From a virus: a DNA stretch of 42,544 bases. Location of the stretch: the IMG/VR virus record IMGVR_UViG_3300042402_002483, positions 1 to 42,544 of that record. One strand, given 5' to 3'. A program made the position numbers and the translations under genes. Below are positions 7,325-13,061 of this stretch, piece after piece (the first letter of the stretch is position 1; every line of letters begins with the position of its first letter). The notes under the pieces are model-generated. The model made no database searches. It worked only from the letters and a program-made list of their open reading frames with translations, and was not told the DNA's origin.

Positions 7325-7951
7325 ATGAGTCAGAACATTAAAGCCCGGGTCCTCCGAATTGACCCGGCGGCGCGGACGATTACAGCGGCGATCGATACCT
7401 TCCAAAGCGCCCGGGAATGGATCGGGGCGGACTTGTTAGAGCGGGTGGGGTGCGGGGCCGGCGTTGACGTCTGGATCGATGAGGAGGGAATGCTCCGCGA
7501 CGGGGCGGACCACTGGATCCTTGGCGGCGACCAGATGCTTGCTGGCCGGGCCGTTATGCTAGGCGGGGCGCTCGGGGAGTGGGTTGACCTGCCGATCCCG
7601 ACCGGAGTCGCGGCAGGGGCGATCGCTTGGATTCCGGCCGGGTTCCGGCGTCGCGCTCAGGAAATCGCCGACGGTATGCGCCCGGTCGCGGTGTCGTGGG
7701 ACGCTGAGGGGATGGCGCAGCTGGACGCGATGAACCGGGAGCAGACCGGCCGGGTTGAGCTGCTGGCAGTGGCGTCGATCCCGGCGCTGCTGGCCGGGGA
7801 GGCGCTGGAGCTGGGGGACGTCGTGACGTCTGCGGATGGCCGAACCGGGTTCGTCAACGCGATCGACGGGGACGTGATCACGGTGCGGTTCATAGACGGG
7901 ACATGGACTTACCCCCGGGCGCAGCTTGCGAAGGTTGAGATAATCGACTGA
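7325..7951 (+). CDS. DUF3846-like protein with C-terminal beta domain
   Basis: A 208-residue protein. Residues 1-80 resemble phage DUF3846 proteins: a short beta start, then VDVWIDEEGMLRDGADHWILGGDQMLAGRAVMLGG. The C-terminal 45 residues (LELGDVVTSADGRTGFVNAIDGDVITVRFIDGTW) form a repeated-turn beta pattern like KOW or SH3-type modules. The family is common in phage early regions; its function is not known to me. The start is placed at ATG 7325 after ATAAAAAT. It is separated from its neighbours by GC-rich hairpins on both sides, so its expression may be tuned separately. Confidence 0.6.
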   Translation: MSQNIKARVLRIDPAARTITAAIDTFQSAREWIGADLLERVGCGAGVDVWIDEEGMLRDGADHWILGGDQMLAGRAVMLGGALGEWVDLPIPTGVAAGAIAWIPAGFRRRAQEIADGMRPVAVSWDAEGMAQLDAMNREQTGRVELLAVASIPALLAGEALELGDVVTSADGRTGFVNAIDGDVITVRFIDGTWTYPRAQLAKVEIID

Positions 7952-7970
7952 CCGGCTCGACTGACCCGGC

Positions 7971-7997
7971 GGGCCCCTGAGTGACAGGCGGGGGCCC
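7971..7997 (+). other. Intergenic hairpin, 7-bp stem, GTGACAG loop
   Basis: GGGCCCC (7971-7977) pairs perfectly with GGGGCCC (7991-7997) around the 13-base loop TGAGTGACAGGCG. No T-run follows. The loop size and GTGACAG core match the hairpin at 9017-9043. Confidence 0.65.
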
Positions 7998-8024
7998 TGC
8001 GGATCGGTTGATCCATATAAAACC

Positions 8025-8237
8025 ATGATAACACTAATCGACACGTTTAACGGGCGCTCGCTGAGCCGGCACCGGACATTGGAAAACGCCGTGCTAGCAC
8101 AGAGGAAGCACAGTGCCCAGGTGATAAAAAACAACGGGCCGGGGTCCTATGTGACTTACTGCTTCGAGGCCGACGGCGAGCCGGTTGGATGGGATAAAAT
8201 CGAATCCTTAAAGATGGAAATCGAGGGACGCCGATGA
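8025..8237 (+). CDS. Hypothetical protein, 70 residues
   Basis: A small alpha/beta protein (MITLIDTFNGRSLSRHRTLENAVLAQRKH at the front, a beta-like GSYVTYCFEADGEPV in the middle). No family is recognised, though the pattern resembles short phage accessory proteins that process an aligned residue list. The start follows CATATAAAACC with no Shine-Dalgarno sequence, like the gene at 7325. A 4-base overlap couples it to the next gene. The GCTAGC palindrome at 8093 is read here as the rare Leu codon CTA plus Ala. Confidence 0.55.
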   Translation: MITLIDTFNGRSLSRHRTLENAVLAQRKHSAQVIKNNGPGSYVTYCFEADGEPVGWDKIESLKMEIEGRR

Positions 8238-8512
8238 ACAACGAACCCAACGCATTCGATGCGGCGTTCGCGGCCGCTGGACTGATGGCCCGGCTGGACG
8301 ACGGAGCCTCGATGGAAAAGATGACCCGAGTCGCGCTGGCTGCGTGCGCCATTGCTGAACAGGAGGGCGGCGATCTGATTCACGAGGGGGATTATGACTC
8401 CCTGCTGGACCGAGTCGGGCAGTGCCTGAAGGATCGGAATTGGCCGATGCCCGGCGTCCGAATTGAAACCGCCGTGCGTGACGTGCTGGCTGGAATGAAA
8501 GGGCTTCTGTGA
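8234..8512 (+). CDS. Hypothetical protein, 92 residues
   Basis: A mainly helical, acidic protein (FDAAFAAAGLMARLDDGASMEKMTRVALAACAIAEQEGGDLI). No domain is recognised. It overlaps the genes on both sides by 4 bases, so it is part of a tightly coupled accessory set at 8025-9008 whose products may act together. Codon use matches its neighbours. Confidence 0.55.
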   Translation: MNNEPNAFDAAFAAAGLMARLDDGASMEKMTRVALAACAIAEQEGGDLIHEGDYDSLLDRVGQCLKDRNWPMPGVRIETAVRDVLAGMKGLL

Positions 8513-8748
8513 CTGACCAGACCATCGAGCGCGGCCGGGGCGAGACGTATTCCTCGGACCGCTGGACCGTTTACGAGCACGGCGTCTATGACAGGGACAG
8601 TGTCCTGTCTGGCCAGAGTCGCCGCAGCTGGCTGGATGACTTCGACTCACTGGAGGAAGCCCAGAAGGCATATCCCGAGGCGGTGGTCTGCGTTACCTCG
8701 ACATACTCGGCGGCGTGCCTGAACCACTTGCCCGGGGAGGATGAATGA
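8509..8748 (+). CDS. Hypothetical protein, 79 residues
   Basis: It starts with GTG in a 4-base overlap with the previous stop. The order of beta-like and helical parts (WTVYEHGVYDRDSV, then WLDDFDSLEEAQKAYPEAVV) resembles small phage proteins with a DSLEEAQ-A-P motif, usually unannotated. No function is assigned. It is coupled to the next gene by another 4-base overlap. Confidence 0.55.
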   Translation: MTDQTIERGRGETYSSDRWTVYEHGVYDRDSVLSGQSRRSWLDDFDSLEEAQKAYPEAVVCVTSTYSAACLNHLPGEDE

Positions 8749-9008
8749 CCCTCGACGAAGCTCAATTATCAACCCGGCTGGCCATGCTCGTGGGGCCCGA
8801 GTCCGTTCGGGGCCCGGTGTTGTCGGCCTATGACGCCCTGCTGCTAGCTCGGGAAATCCACAGGTGGGGCCGGGATCTGCCGCAGGGATGCGAAGAGTTC
8901 CTAGCCAACTGCCTGCGTCGTCGTGAGCGCCGGCTGACCAAGGACTCCGCCCGGGATCTGGTTGTGCTGGCTGTTGACTACTGCGGAAAACGCCTTACGG
9001 TGTACTGA
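8745..9008 (+). CDS. Hypothetical protein, 87 residues
   Basis: A helical protein with a basic centre (FLANCLRRRERRLTKDSARDLVV). No family is recognised. It is the last of four coupled small genes and ends just before a 174-base gap rich in hairpins. GCTAGC at 8843 is read as CTA-GCT (Leu-Ala) amid two CTG leucine codons, an example of rare-codon use tied to the palindrome. Confidence 0.55.
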   Translation: MTLDEAQLSTRLAMLVGPESVRGPVLSAYDALLLAREIHRWGRDLPQGCEEFLANCLRRRERRLTKDSARDLVVLAVDYCGKRLTVY

Positions 9009-9182
9009 CTCAGCGCGAGCGCCTCGGTGACAGCGGGGCGCTCTGGCTGGGCCTGAGCATGGTGTGCGGGGAGAGCCCGCAACGGGGGAGGTCTATCCTA
9101 TAGAAACACTCAGGTCTTTCGATTTAGCCCCGGTGAGGCAAGTATCACCTCAGGGGCGCGACTGATTAACGCGCACGATTTT
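9009..9182 (+). ncRNA. Candidate structured RNA or leader with serial hairpins
   Basis: No open frame is seen. Four inverted repeats follow each other: GAGCGCC/GGCGCTC (9017-9043; 13-base loop; outer CTCAG/CTGAG arms at 9009 and 9053), TGCGGG/CCCGCA (9065-9081), CCCC..TGAGG/CCTCAGGGG (9128-9156) and GCGCG/CGCGC (9156-9174). The last ends 8 bases before the lysin start. It could be a small RNA, a riboswitch-like leader or processed mRNA hairpins. It is not a tRNA: no T-loop motif and no cloverleaf. Confidence 0.4.
9017..9043 (+). other. Intergenic hairpin, 7-bp stem, GTGACAG loop
   Basis: GAGCGCC (9017-9023) and GGCGCTC (9037-9043) flank the 13-base loop TCGGTGACAGCGG. The stem differs from that at 7971-7997, yet loop length and the GTGACAG core are the same. 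Confidence 0.65.
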
Positions 9183-9527
9183 ATGACAGCCGAATTGCTA
9201 GCAGCACTGATCGCCGTGGAATCCGGCGGGAACGACCTCGCCCGAGGCCGGCACGGGGAACTCGGCGCTTTGCAGGTGCGCTCCTGCGTCGTGAAGGACG
9301 TGAACCGAGTCGTCGGGGGGAATTATCGCTGGTCCGAGATGACCAACCGGGTGACGGCTACCCGAGTCGCTCGGGCGTACCTCGATCACTGGGGTTCACC
9401 GAGTCGTCTGGGGAGAAAACCGACTGACCGGGATCTGGCGATGATCTGGCATCATGGCCCGACGGGCTGGAGGCGAGGGTCGATAACGTATTGGAAGCGG
9501 GTACAGGCTCGGATGGGTGCCTCCTAA
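9183..9527 (+). CDS. Lytic transglycosylase-like lysin
   Basis: A 114-residue protein with the signature of small SLT/goose-type lysozyme folds. IAVESGGND near residue 10 carries the presumed catalytic Glu13, and GELGALQVR follows near residue 25. A helical end (RVARAYLDHWG, then MIWHHGPTGWRRG) completes the short domain. It would cleave the glycan strands of peptidoglycan. There is no signal peptide or membrane helix, so export would need a holin; two holin-like genes lie far off at 41.4 kb. It could instead be a virion-associated enzyme. It is preceded by the hairpin-rich gap and starts at ATG 9183. Confidence 0.72.
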   Translation: MTAELLAALIAVESGGNDLARGRHGELGALQVRSCVVKDVNRVVGGNYRWSEMTNRVTATRVARAYLDHWGSPSRLGRKPTDRDLAMIWHHGPTGWRRGSITYWKRVQARMGAS

Positions 9528-9541
9528 CAGGAGTTACCGAT

Positions 9542-9558
9542 CCGCGCCAGTAACGCGG
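9542..9558 (+). promoter_or_regulatory. Short hairpin before TATACT
   Basis: CCGCG (9542-9546) pairs with CGCGG (9554-9558) around 7 bases, directly followed by TATACT (9559-9564) and the ATG at 9568. TATACT resembles a -10 box, but no good -35 box is present and the start would be leaderless, so its role is uncertain. Confidence 0.3.
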
Positions 9559-9567
9559 TATACTAAC

Positions 9568-9921
9568 ATGGAAAACGAAACACCTATCGAAACACCTATC
9601 GAACCCACCGAGGTCCAGCTTGCTGCCTCTCAGCTGGGTAAACGCGGCCGAGGTAAAACGAAGACACTCACTCCCGAGGACCGGCAGCGCCGGGTTGACC
9701 AGATGGGGGCGATCAACGAGAAGCGCCGGACCGTGCGCGTGCAGGGCATCGTCGTGAACAGCCCGGGTGGCAACACCACGGTGCAGCAACGAGTGAAGGC
9801 TCCCCAGATTCAGCAGGTAACGAATCCTGCCTTGGTCGAACAGATCGCACAGGAGTCGAAGAAGCCAACGCCGTGGGCCGGTGAGCGCACCGTCCGAGTA
9901 CAGGGGAGGGTTGTATCGTGA
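9568..9921 (+). CDS. Hypothetical basic protein with TVRVQG repeat, 117 residues
   Basis: Start chosen at ATG 9568 (MENETPIETPIEPTEVQ); a GTG at 9517 in frame would overlap the lysin gene. The front is acidic with a doubled ETPI-E-P phrase, then a basic stretch GKRGRGKTKTLTPEDRQRR. The phrase RTVRVQG-VV occurs twice, near the middle and at the very end. No family is recognised. The following gene overlaps it by 4 bases. Its basic stretch and position beside an HU-like gene suggest nucleic-acid binding, but that is only an inference. Confidence 0.5.
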   Translation: MENETPIETPIEPTEVQLAASQLGKRGRGKTKTLTPEDRQRRVDQMGAINEKRRTVRVQGIVVNSPGGNTTVQQRVKAPQIQQVTNPALVEQIAQESKKPTPWAGERTVRVQGRVVS

Positions 9922-10151
9922 GCGAGATCACACACCGCAAGGTCACGATCGTGATCGAAGACGCCGAGGGTGGGTTTACCCTCTCGATGGATTGCGTGCC
10001 GCCGATCGAAGCTGATGGATCGCAGGTGCGTCCGACTCCGGCGCTGATGGCCGGATCAGTCGCTCGCCGGGCGATTGAGGAACTGGTGAACCGGCAGACG
10101 CCCGAGGCCCCCGAGGCACCGCCCGAGGCACCGCCCGAGGCCGCTAACTGA
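9918..10151 (+). CDS. Small protein with Pro-Glu-Ala repeat tail, 77 residues
   Basis: It starts with GTG in a 4-base overlap. The front half is beta-like (HRKVTIVIEDAEGGFTLSMDCVPP), followed by a helix (ARRAIEELVNRQ) and a tail of PEAPE/APPEAPPEA encoded by a 12-bp tandem repeat. No family is recognised. Its stop codon shares a base with the ATG of the HU-like gene (TGATG), so the two are translationally coupled. Confidence 0.5.
   Translation: MSEITHRKVTIVIEDAEGGFTLSMDCVPPIEADGSQVRPTPALMAGSVARRAIEELVNRQTPEAPEAPPEAPPEAAN
10101..10143 (+). repeat. 12-bp tandem repeat in coding DNA
   Basis: CCCGAGGCACCG is present in full at 10110-10121 and 10122-10133, flanked by partial copies on both sides. 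It encodes the Pro-Glu-Ala-Pro tail of the 9918-10151 gene and is a likely slippage site. Confidence 0.75.
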
Positions 10152-10453
10152 TGAAGCGCCGGCACATAGCGCAGCGCCTGAGCGATGAGTGCGGGCTCTT
10201 GGTCATGCACGCCGACAAGGTTGTCGGGTCGTTGACCGAGATCATCGTGCAGGAAATCCTCAAGGGGGAGTTTGAACTGCCCGGCGTGGGTAAGTTCGAG
10301 GTGCGTTGGACCAAGCCAATGATTGGCCGCAACCCCCTGAAGCCCAAGATCGAGATCGAGATCCCGCCGAGGCCGAAGATATTCTTCAAGCCGACCAAGG
10401 ATCTGTCCGATCGGGTGATAAAAACACTTGCTGTTGTGGCCTCTAAGAAATAA
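10151..10453 (+). CDS. HU/IHF-like DNA-binding protein
   Basis: A 100-residue protein matching the histone-like HU/IHF pattern. It has an N-terminal helical dimerisation part, then ELPGVGKFEVRWTKPMIGRNP (the family GFG-F ... GRNP signature) and KIEIEIPPRPKIFFKPTKDL (the I-IP-...-F-P-K-L end). Members bend and compact DNA and assist replication or recombination. The basic start (MKRRHIAQRLSDECG) replaces the usual MNK-L start, and the Pro-rich stretch is where the DNA-binding arm ends. It is the last gene of the 5227-10453 operon and is followed by a strong terminator. Confidence 0.78.
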   Translation: MKRRHIAQRLSDECGLLVMHADKVVGSLTEIIVQEILKGEFELPGVGKFEVRWTKPMIGRNPLKPKIEIEIPPRPKIFFKPTKDLSDRVIKTLAVVASKK

Positions 10454-10488
10454 GGTACTACCGCTTGTAGTGGTTTTTGGTTGTTTTT

Positions 10489-10524
10489 ACCCCCGGGATT
10501 GTGAGGTCCTGGGGGTTTTCTTTT
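10489..10524 (+). terminator. Intrinsic terminator after the HU-like gene
   Basis: ACCCCC (10489-10494) pairs with GGGGGT (10511-10516), with extra GG/CC pairs inside, followed by TTTTCTTTT. It ends the leftward block of plus-strand genes where it meets the convergent minus-strand operon. Confidence 0.85.
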
Positions 10525-10732
10525 ACCGATACTGTGCTGATATCACCCCAGGAATCCTCTTGAGGTTCGCCAGGAGCGCCGCTGGATCTTGCGAGTTCGA
10601 CACGCAGCTGCCGATGATATCCTTCTCACCTCGGTCGGATATGTCCTTGGTCTCGACGATCACCACGCGGTTACCGCTGAGGTTTATCCGGCGCTGCGTT
10701 GATGCGGGCGTCTTCGCGGGCGATTGCTTCAT
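10523..10732 (-). CDS. Hypothetical protein, 69 residues (last gene of minus operon)
   Basis: A short protein with a basic start and a later VVIVETKDISDRGEKDIIGSC segment. No family is recognised. Its 5' part overlaps the 10671-10844 gene by about 60 bases; a GTG start just after that gene's stop would leave a 47-residue protein and remove most of the overlap. It ends directly against the terminator of the converging operon. Confidence 0.4.
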   Translation of the reverse strand: MKQSPAKTPASTQRRINLSGNRVVIVETKDISDRGEKDIIGSCVSNSQDPAALLANLKRIPGVISAQYR

Positions 10733-10844
10733 ATTTCCGTTTCACCTGCTGGCAGGTCCAGCATGGGTTTGGATGACAGCCACAGGCGATGCGCTCATGG
10801 AGTTCTCTGGCGATTTGAGCGAATTTTTCTGCGCGGTCTTCCAT
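10671..10844 (-). CDS. Small Cys-rich protein, 57 residues
   Basis: An ATG at 10844 opens a frame to TAA at 10671. It has a helical acidic-basic front (MEDRAEKFAQIARELHERI), then CGCHPNPCWTC, four cysteines and a histidine that could bind one zinc ion, then a helical VKRKYEAIARED tail. The Cys knuckle and helical ends argue for a real gene, although it overlaps both neighbours (50 bases with the gene upstream, about 60 with the one downstream). Function unknown. Confidence 0.5.
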   Translation of the reverse strand: MEDRAEKFAQIARELHERIACGCHPNPCWTCQQVKRKYEAIAREDARINAAPDKPQR

Positions 10845-11022
10845 CGGCGTAACGGTATCTTTGAATGGTGGTATAGGAGAGGCGAAAGAGGCGTGCTAGA
10901 TCGGCATCCGTCACGTCGATGGGAGCGGATTTGATGGCGTCTTGTTTGGATTGAGAAATCCTAGGACGTCCGACTCTGGATTTGAATCCGAGGAATTTTT
11001 TGATTCGGTCGATGAGTTTCAT
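10795..11022 (-). CDS. Small helix-turn-helix protein, 75 residues
   Basis: The start ATG at 11022 overlaps the upstream stop as ATGA, which settles the start over a longer upstream frame. The protein has a basic front (MKLIDRIKKFLGFKSRVGRPRIS) and then VTDADLARLFRLSYTTIQRYR, a likely helix-turn-helix, and a basic tail. The GRP-I and TTIQRYR elements look like short DNA-invertase or transposase-type binding domains, but no catalytic part is present. It may regulate its own minus-strand operon. Confidence 0.6.
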   Translation of the reverse strand: MKLIDRIKKFLGFKSRVGRPRISQSKQDAIKSAPIDVTDADLARLFRLSYTTIQRYRYADGRPRRKIRSNRQRTP

Positions 11023-11564
11023 TCGCAGGTGTAGATTTCGGTTGTGGTTTTGAGATCCGTCGGCCACTCGGGGGTGACGACGAACGAGGGGTCGCAAAAT
11101 AAGACCTTATCGGTGGGCTGGATCATAAGGCGTCCATTGTGACCGCGCAGAAACATGAGCTCCTTAGCCTGCTCTGGATGCCGAGAGAAGCCGTCGTCGA
11201 TGGGTGCGGCCGTAAAGATGTAGGTGCCGTACCTGAATGTGTCAGAGCATTTCACTACGGCTTCCATGCCTCGGAGGTAGGTGTATTCGATGGTCGAGAA
11301 CTCCCGGCCGTAGCAGTCCCAGCGTTGGGCTTGGTATTCGCGCCAGTCCAGTTCAGGCTGTGGATCGAATGCTAGCGCGTGAGGCGGCACGGCGCGATAG
11401 ACCGCTCCGCATTCAAGCATGATGGTGCAGCCCCACATTCGACCAGGGATAGAGACCAGGCCGAACCAGACGCAGGGGATGAACCCGGTGCGACTGGAGA
11501 TGAACGAGGCATCGACGAGACAGTATTGGTGGTGTGGAATTTGTCCGGATTGGGAGTAGGTCAT
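11019..11564 (-). CDS. Hypothetical protein, 181 residues
   Basis: A mixed alpha/beta protein rich in aromatic residues and cysteines (PHHQYCLVDAS, WDCYGREFSTIEYTYLRG, VLFCDPSFVVTPEWP). No domain is recognised. The ATGA overlaps at both ends lock its boundaries. It sits among tiny genes downstream of the recombination pair. It is the only medium-sized protein in this group, so it may be the one with an enzymatic or structural role. Confidence 0.55.
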   Translation of the reverse strand: MTYSQSGQIPHHQYCLVDASFISSRTGFIPCVWFGLVSIPGRMWGCTIMLECGAVYRAVPPHALAFDPQPELDWREYQAQRWDCYGREFSTIEYTYLRGMEAVVKCSDTFRYGTYIFTAAPIDDGFSRHPEQAKELMFLRGHNGRLMIQPTDKVLFCDPSFVVTPEWPTDLKTTTEIYTCE

Positions 11565-11773
11565 GCTAGCAGGTGTTTGATGATGAGGTTCCTGTCTTTG
11601 ATCGAAGCTCGGAGAATGCTCTCCAGCACAACGTGAGGGTTCACCGTGCTAACGTGTTTCCACTCTGGATTGCCATCAATGTTTCGAGCTGTATCAATAC
11701 TCTCAACGCGAACGATGCCGTTAAATGCGTGGACGTAGACAAAAGCCGCTGTATCAAACCTGATTTGGTTCAT
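11561..11773 (-). CDS. Hypothetical protein, 70 residues
   Basis: A small protein with two beta-like strands at the front (TAAFVYVHAFNGIVRVESIDTARNI) and a C-terminal helix (VVLESILRASIKDRNLIIKHLLA). No family is recognised. It is bounded by 4-base overlaps on both sides. The DNA here is noticeably more A/T-rich than in the left third of the window. Confidence 0.5.
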   Translation of the reverse strand: MNQIRFDTAAFVYVHAFNGIVRVESIDTARNIDGNPEWKHVSTVNPHVVLESILRASIKDRNLIIKHLLA

Positions 11774-11970
11774 GGTTTAATTTCGATTCCGTTAACCCTA
11801 ACTTTGCCGGTTTTTGTGACGAATATTTGAAGTGCGTTTCCGCCTTTATGCTTCGGTGTTTCCACAAGAATGGTTACCCATCCTTTTTTATCATCAGAAA
11901 AGCAGCGTGTGATTTTTGCAGAACCATAATCAAATCCGTATTTTGTCTCGGCGTAATGGATTGCGCTCAC
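11770..11970 (-). CDS. Hypothetical beta-rich protein, 66 residues
   Basis: Starts with GTG at 11970 inside the repeated gene junction that supplies an AAGGAGG ribosome binding site. The protein looks like a small beta sheet (SAKITRCFSDDKKGWVTILVETPK, LQIFVTKTGKVRVNGIEIKP). No family is recognised. It is coupled to the next gene by ATGA. Confidence 0.5.
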   Translation of the reverse strand: MSAIHYAETKYGFDYGSAKITRCFSDDKKGWVTILVETPKHKGGNALQIFVTKTGKVRVNGIEIKP

Positions 11971-11984
11971 AGCTTAACCTCCTT
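11966..11984 (-). repeat. Gene-junction repeat, copy 1 (SD plus GTG start)
   Basis: On the minus strand this reads AAGGAGGTTAAGCTGTGAG. It encodes KEVKL-stop of the upstream gene, carries a full Shine-Dalgarno core and ends in the GTG start of the next gene. It differs from copies 2 and 3 by one base. Confidence 0.8.
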
Positions 11985-12149
11985 CTCATTCCACAGCAGC
12001 AGATCCGCTCGCATGGCGTCGTTCTCCTGCTCCAGTTGTTTCACCCGATCCTCCAGCTTACGGACATCGAGAGCGATTGCGCGGAGTTGGCGGCGGTCGT
12101 TGTAATCGGCAAAAGCCGGCAGGTCCAAGATTCGTTGTTCTACGCTCAC
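11967..12149 (-). CDS. Small coiled-coil protein, 60 residues
   Basis: GTG start at 12149 within junction-repeat copy 2. The sequence is almost one continuous coiled coil (LRAIALDVRKLEDRVKQLEQENDAM) followed by LLLWNEKEVKL. It shares the R-[IV]-K-x-LE phrase and the KEVK end with the 12146-12640 and 12822-13061 proteins, so these three look like relatives. It may oligomerise with them. The function is unknown. Confidence 0.55.
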   Translation of the reverse strand: MSVEQRILDLPAFADYNDRRQLRAIALDVRKLEDRVKQLEQENDAMRADLLLWNEKEVKL

Positions 12150-12163
12150 GGCTTAACCTCCTT
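12145..12163 (-). repeat. Gene-junction repeat, copy 2 (SD plus GTG start)
   Basis: On the minus strand this reads AAGGAGGTTAAGCCGTGAG, identical to copy 3 at 12821-12839. It encodes KEVKP-stop and the GTG start of the following gene. Confidence 0.85.
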
Positions 12164-12640
12164 TGCTTTGTGCCACTTCTCGGATGCGCTACGGCAATCA
12201 CTACAAGGTCCATCGCATCCACACCCACATCCAAGCCTACCATCAGTCTCATTACCCGCATCCTCCAGCCGCTTGATGCGGTCTTTAAGCTCACGCACTA
12301 AAGCCACTGCTTCGGAGATATCGTCGGTTCCAAATAGATCGTGAAACTCCTGCCGAAGCTTCCATTTTTGATCAGCATATCCTCTAGCCGTGTCGCGCTC
12401 TGAGATGAGCAAGCGAACGCGCTTCTCCGCTGCATCGCGTTCGTCAGCAATTCGAGCCACGTCAGCATTGGCGGACATGAGAAGTTCGATCTTGCTGTTG
12501 GTCGCGTTGAGTTCGCGTTCTAGCTGGCGAGCGAACTCCGATGGAACTGCGGCATTACGCAGCGAATCACCAGCTAGTATTTCAAATCGAGTGCATGGTT
12601 TACCGTTGATCTGTTCGTCTGTTCTAGGGGTGTCGTTCAT
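12146..12640 (-). CDS. Coiled-coil protein with Cys cluster, 164 residues
   Basis: A long helical protein (FARQLERELNATNSKIELL, ARIADERDAAEKRVRLLISER) with a later RELKDRIKRLEDAG coiled-coil motif. A cysteine-rich knuckle CGCGCDGPCSDC follows (residues about 137-148), then an end HKAKEVKP made by the junction repeat. The RIKRLE-D/E-AG motif recurs in the 12822-13061 protein, which suggests duplication and fusion. Metal binding by the Cys cluster is likely. There is no known family and the role is unknown. Confidence 0.55.
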   Translation of the reverse strand: MNDTPRTDEQINGKPCTRFEILAGDSLRNAAVPSEFARQLERELNATNSKIELLMSANADVARIADERDAAEKRVRLLISERDTARGYADQKWKLRQEFHDLFGTDDISEAVALVRELKDRIKRLEDAGNETDGRLGCGCGCDGPCSDCRSASEKWHKAKEVKP

Positions 12641-12825
12641 TTACATTCCTTCCATTTAAATTGCGGTTTGCCGCTTGTGTCGGCCACCCATTCGGCATGG
12701 CCTTTTAAAACTGCTTCTTCGCGCATTAGGGTTTCTCCACGGCCCAAGCCAATGACTGTTGAAAGAGCTACGAAGAAACAACCGATTAAGGCATACGCAA
12801 TTGGAGGAAGATCTAAGTCTCTCAC
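12637..12825 (-). CDS. Small membrane protein, 62 residues
   Basis: GTG start at 12825 within junction-repeat copy 3. One clear membrane segment (IAYALIGCFFVALSTVIGLG, about residues 9-28) is followed by a soluble, charged tail ending WKECK. The next gene overlaps by 4 bases. It may be a membrane-anchored accessory protein, for example in superinfection exclusion, but nothing in the sequence proves this. Confidence 0.5.
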   Translation of the reverse strand: MRDLDLPPIAYALIGCFFVALSTVIGLGRGETLMREEAVLKGHAEWVADTSGKPQFKWKECK

Positions 12826-12839
12826 GGCTTAACCTCCTT
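12821..12839 (-). repeat. Gene-junction repeat, copy 3 (SD plus GTG start)
   Basis: On the minus strand this reads AAGGAGGTTAAGCCGTGAG, the same as copy 2; the match continues upstream for several bases (AAAGC-AAGGAGG). It encodes KEVKP-stop and the GTG start of the membrane protein. Confidence 0.85.
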
Positions 12840-13061
12840 GGCTTTCAGCCAGTTTGATTGGTCTATTATCTTTCGAGCAGCGGCTGCTGGTGAATCCCAG
12901 CGTGATAAATTGGAGTTTTCGCATAGCGCATCCCCCGCCTCTTCCAACCGTTTGATGCGCTCTTGTAGCTCGCGGATCTTTTTCGGCGCATCACTGCCTC
13001 CGCTCGTTGTCCGTGCATTGTGTTTCCTGGAATGCTCGTTGGCTAATTCACGGGGTGTCAT
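12822..13061 (-). CDS. Small coiled-coil protein, 79 residues
   Basis: A polar front, then KKIRELQERIKRLEEAGDAL (coiled coil) and an end WLKAKEVKP. The second half is related to the end of the 12146-12640 protein, sharing REL-x-x-RIKRLE-x-AG and KAKEVKP. The start ATG overlaps the previous stop as ATGA and is preceded by AAGGAGG on the minus strand. No function can be assigned. Confidence 0.55.
   Translation of the reverse strand: MTPRELANEHSRKHNARTTSGGSDAPKKIRELQERIKRLEEAGDALCENSNLSRWDSPAAAARKIIDQSNWLKAKEVKP

Noticed and set aside
9100-9175. Possible tRNA
   Set aside because: No T-loop GTTCGA-type motif, anticodon stem or acceptor pairing could be fitted; only serial hairpins.
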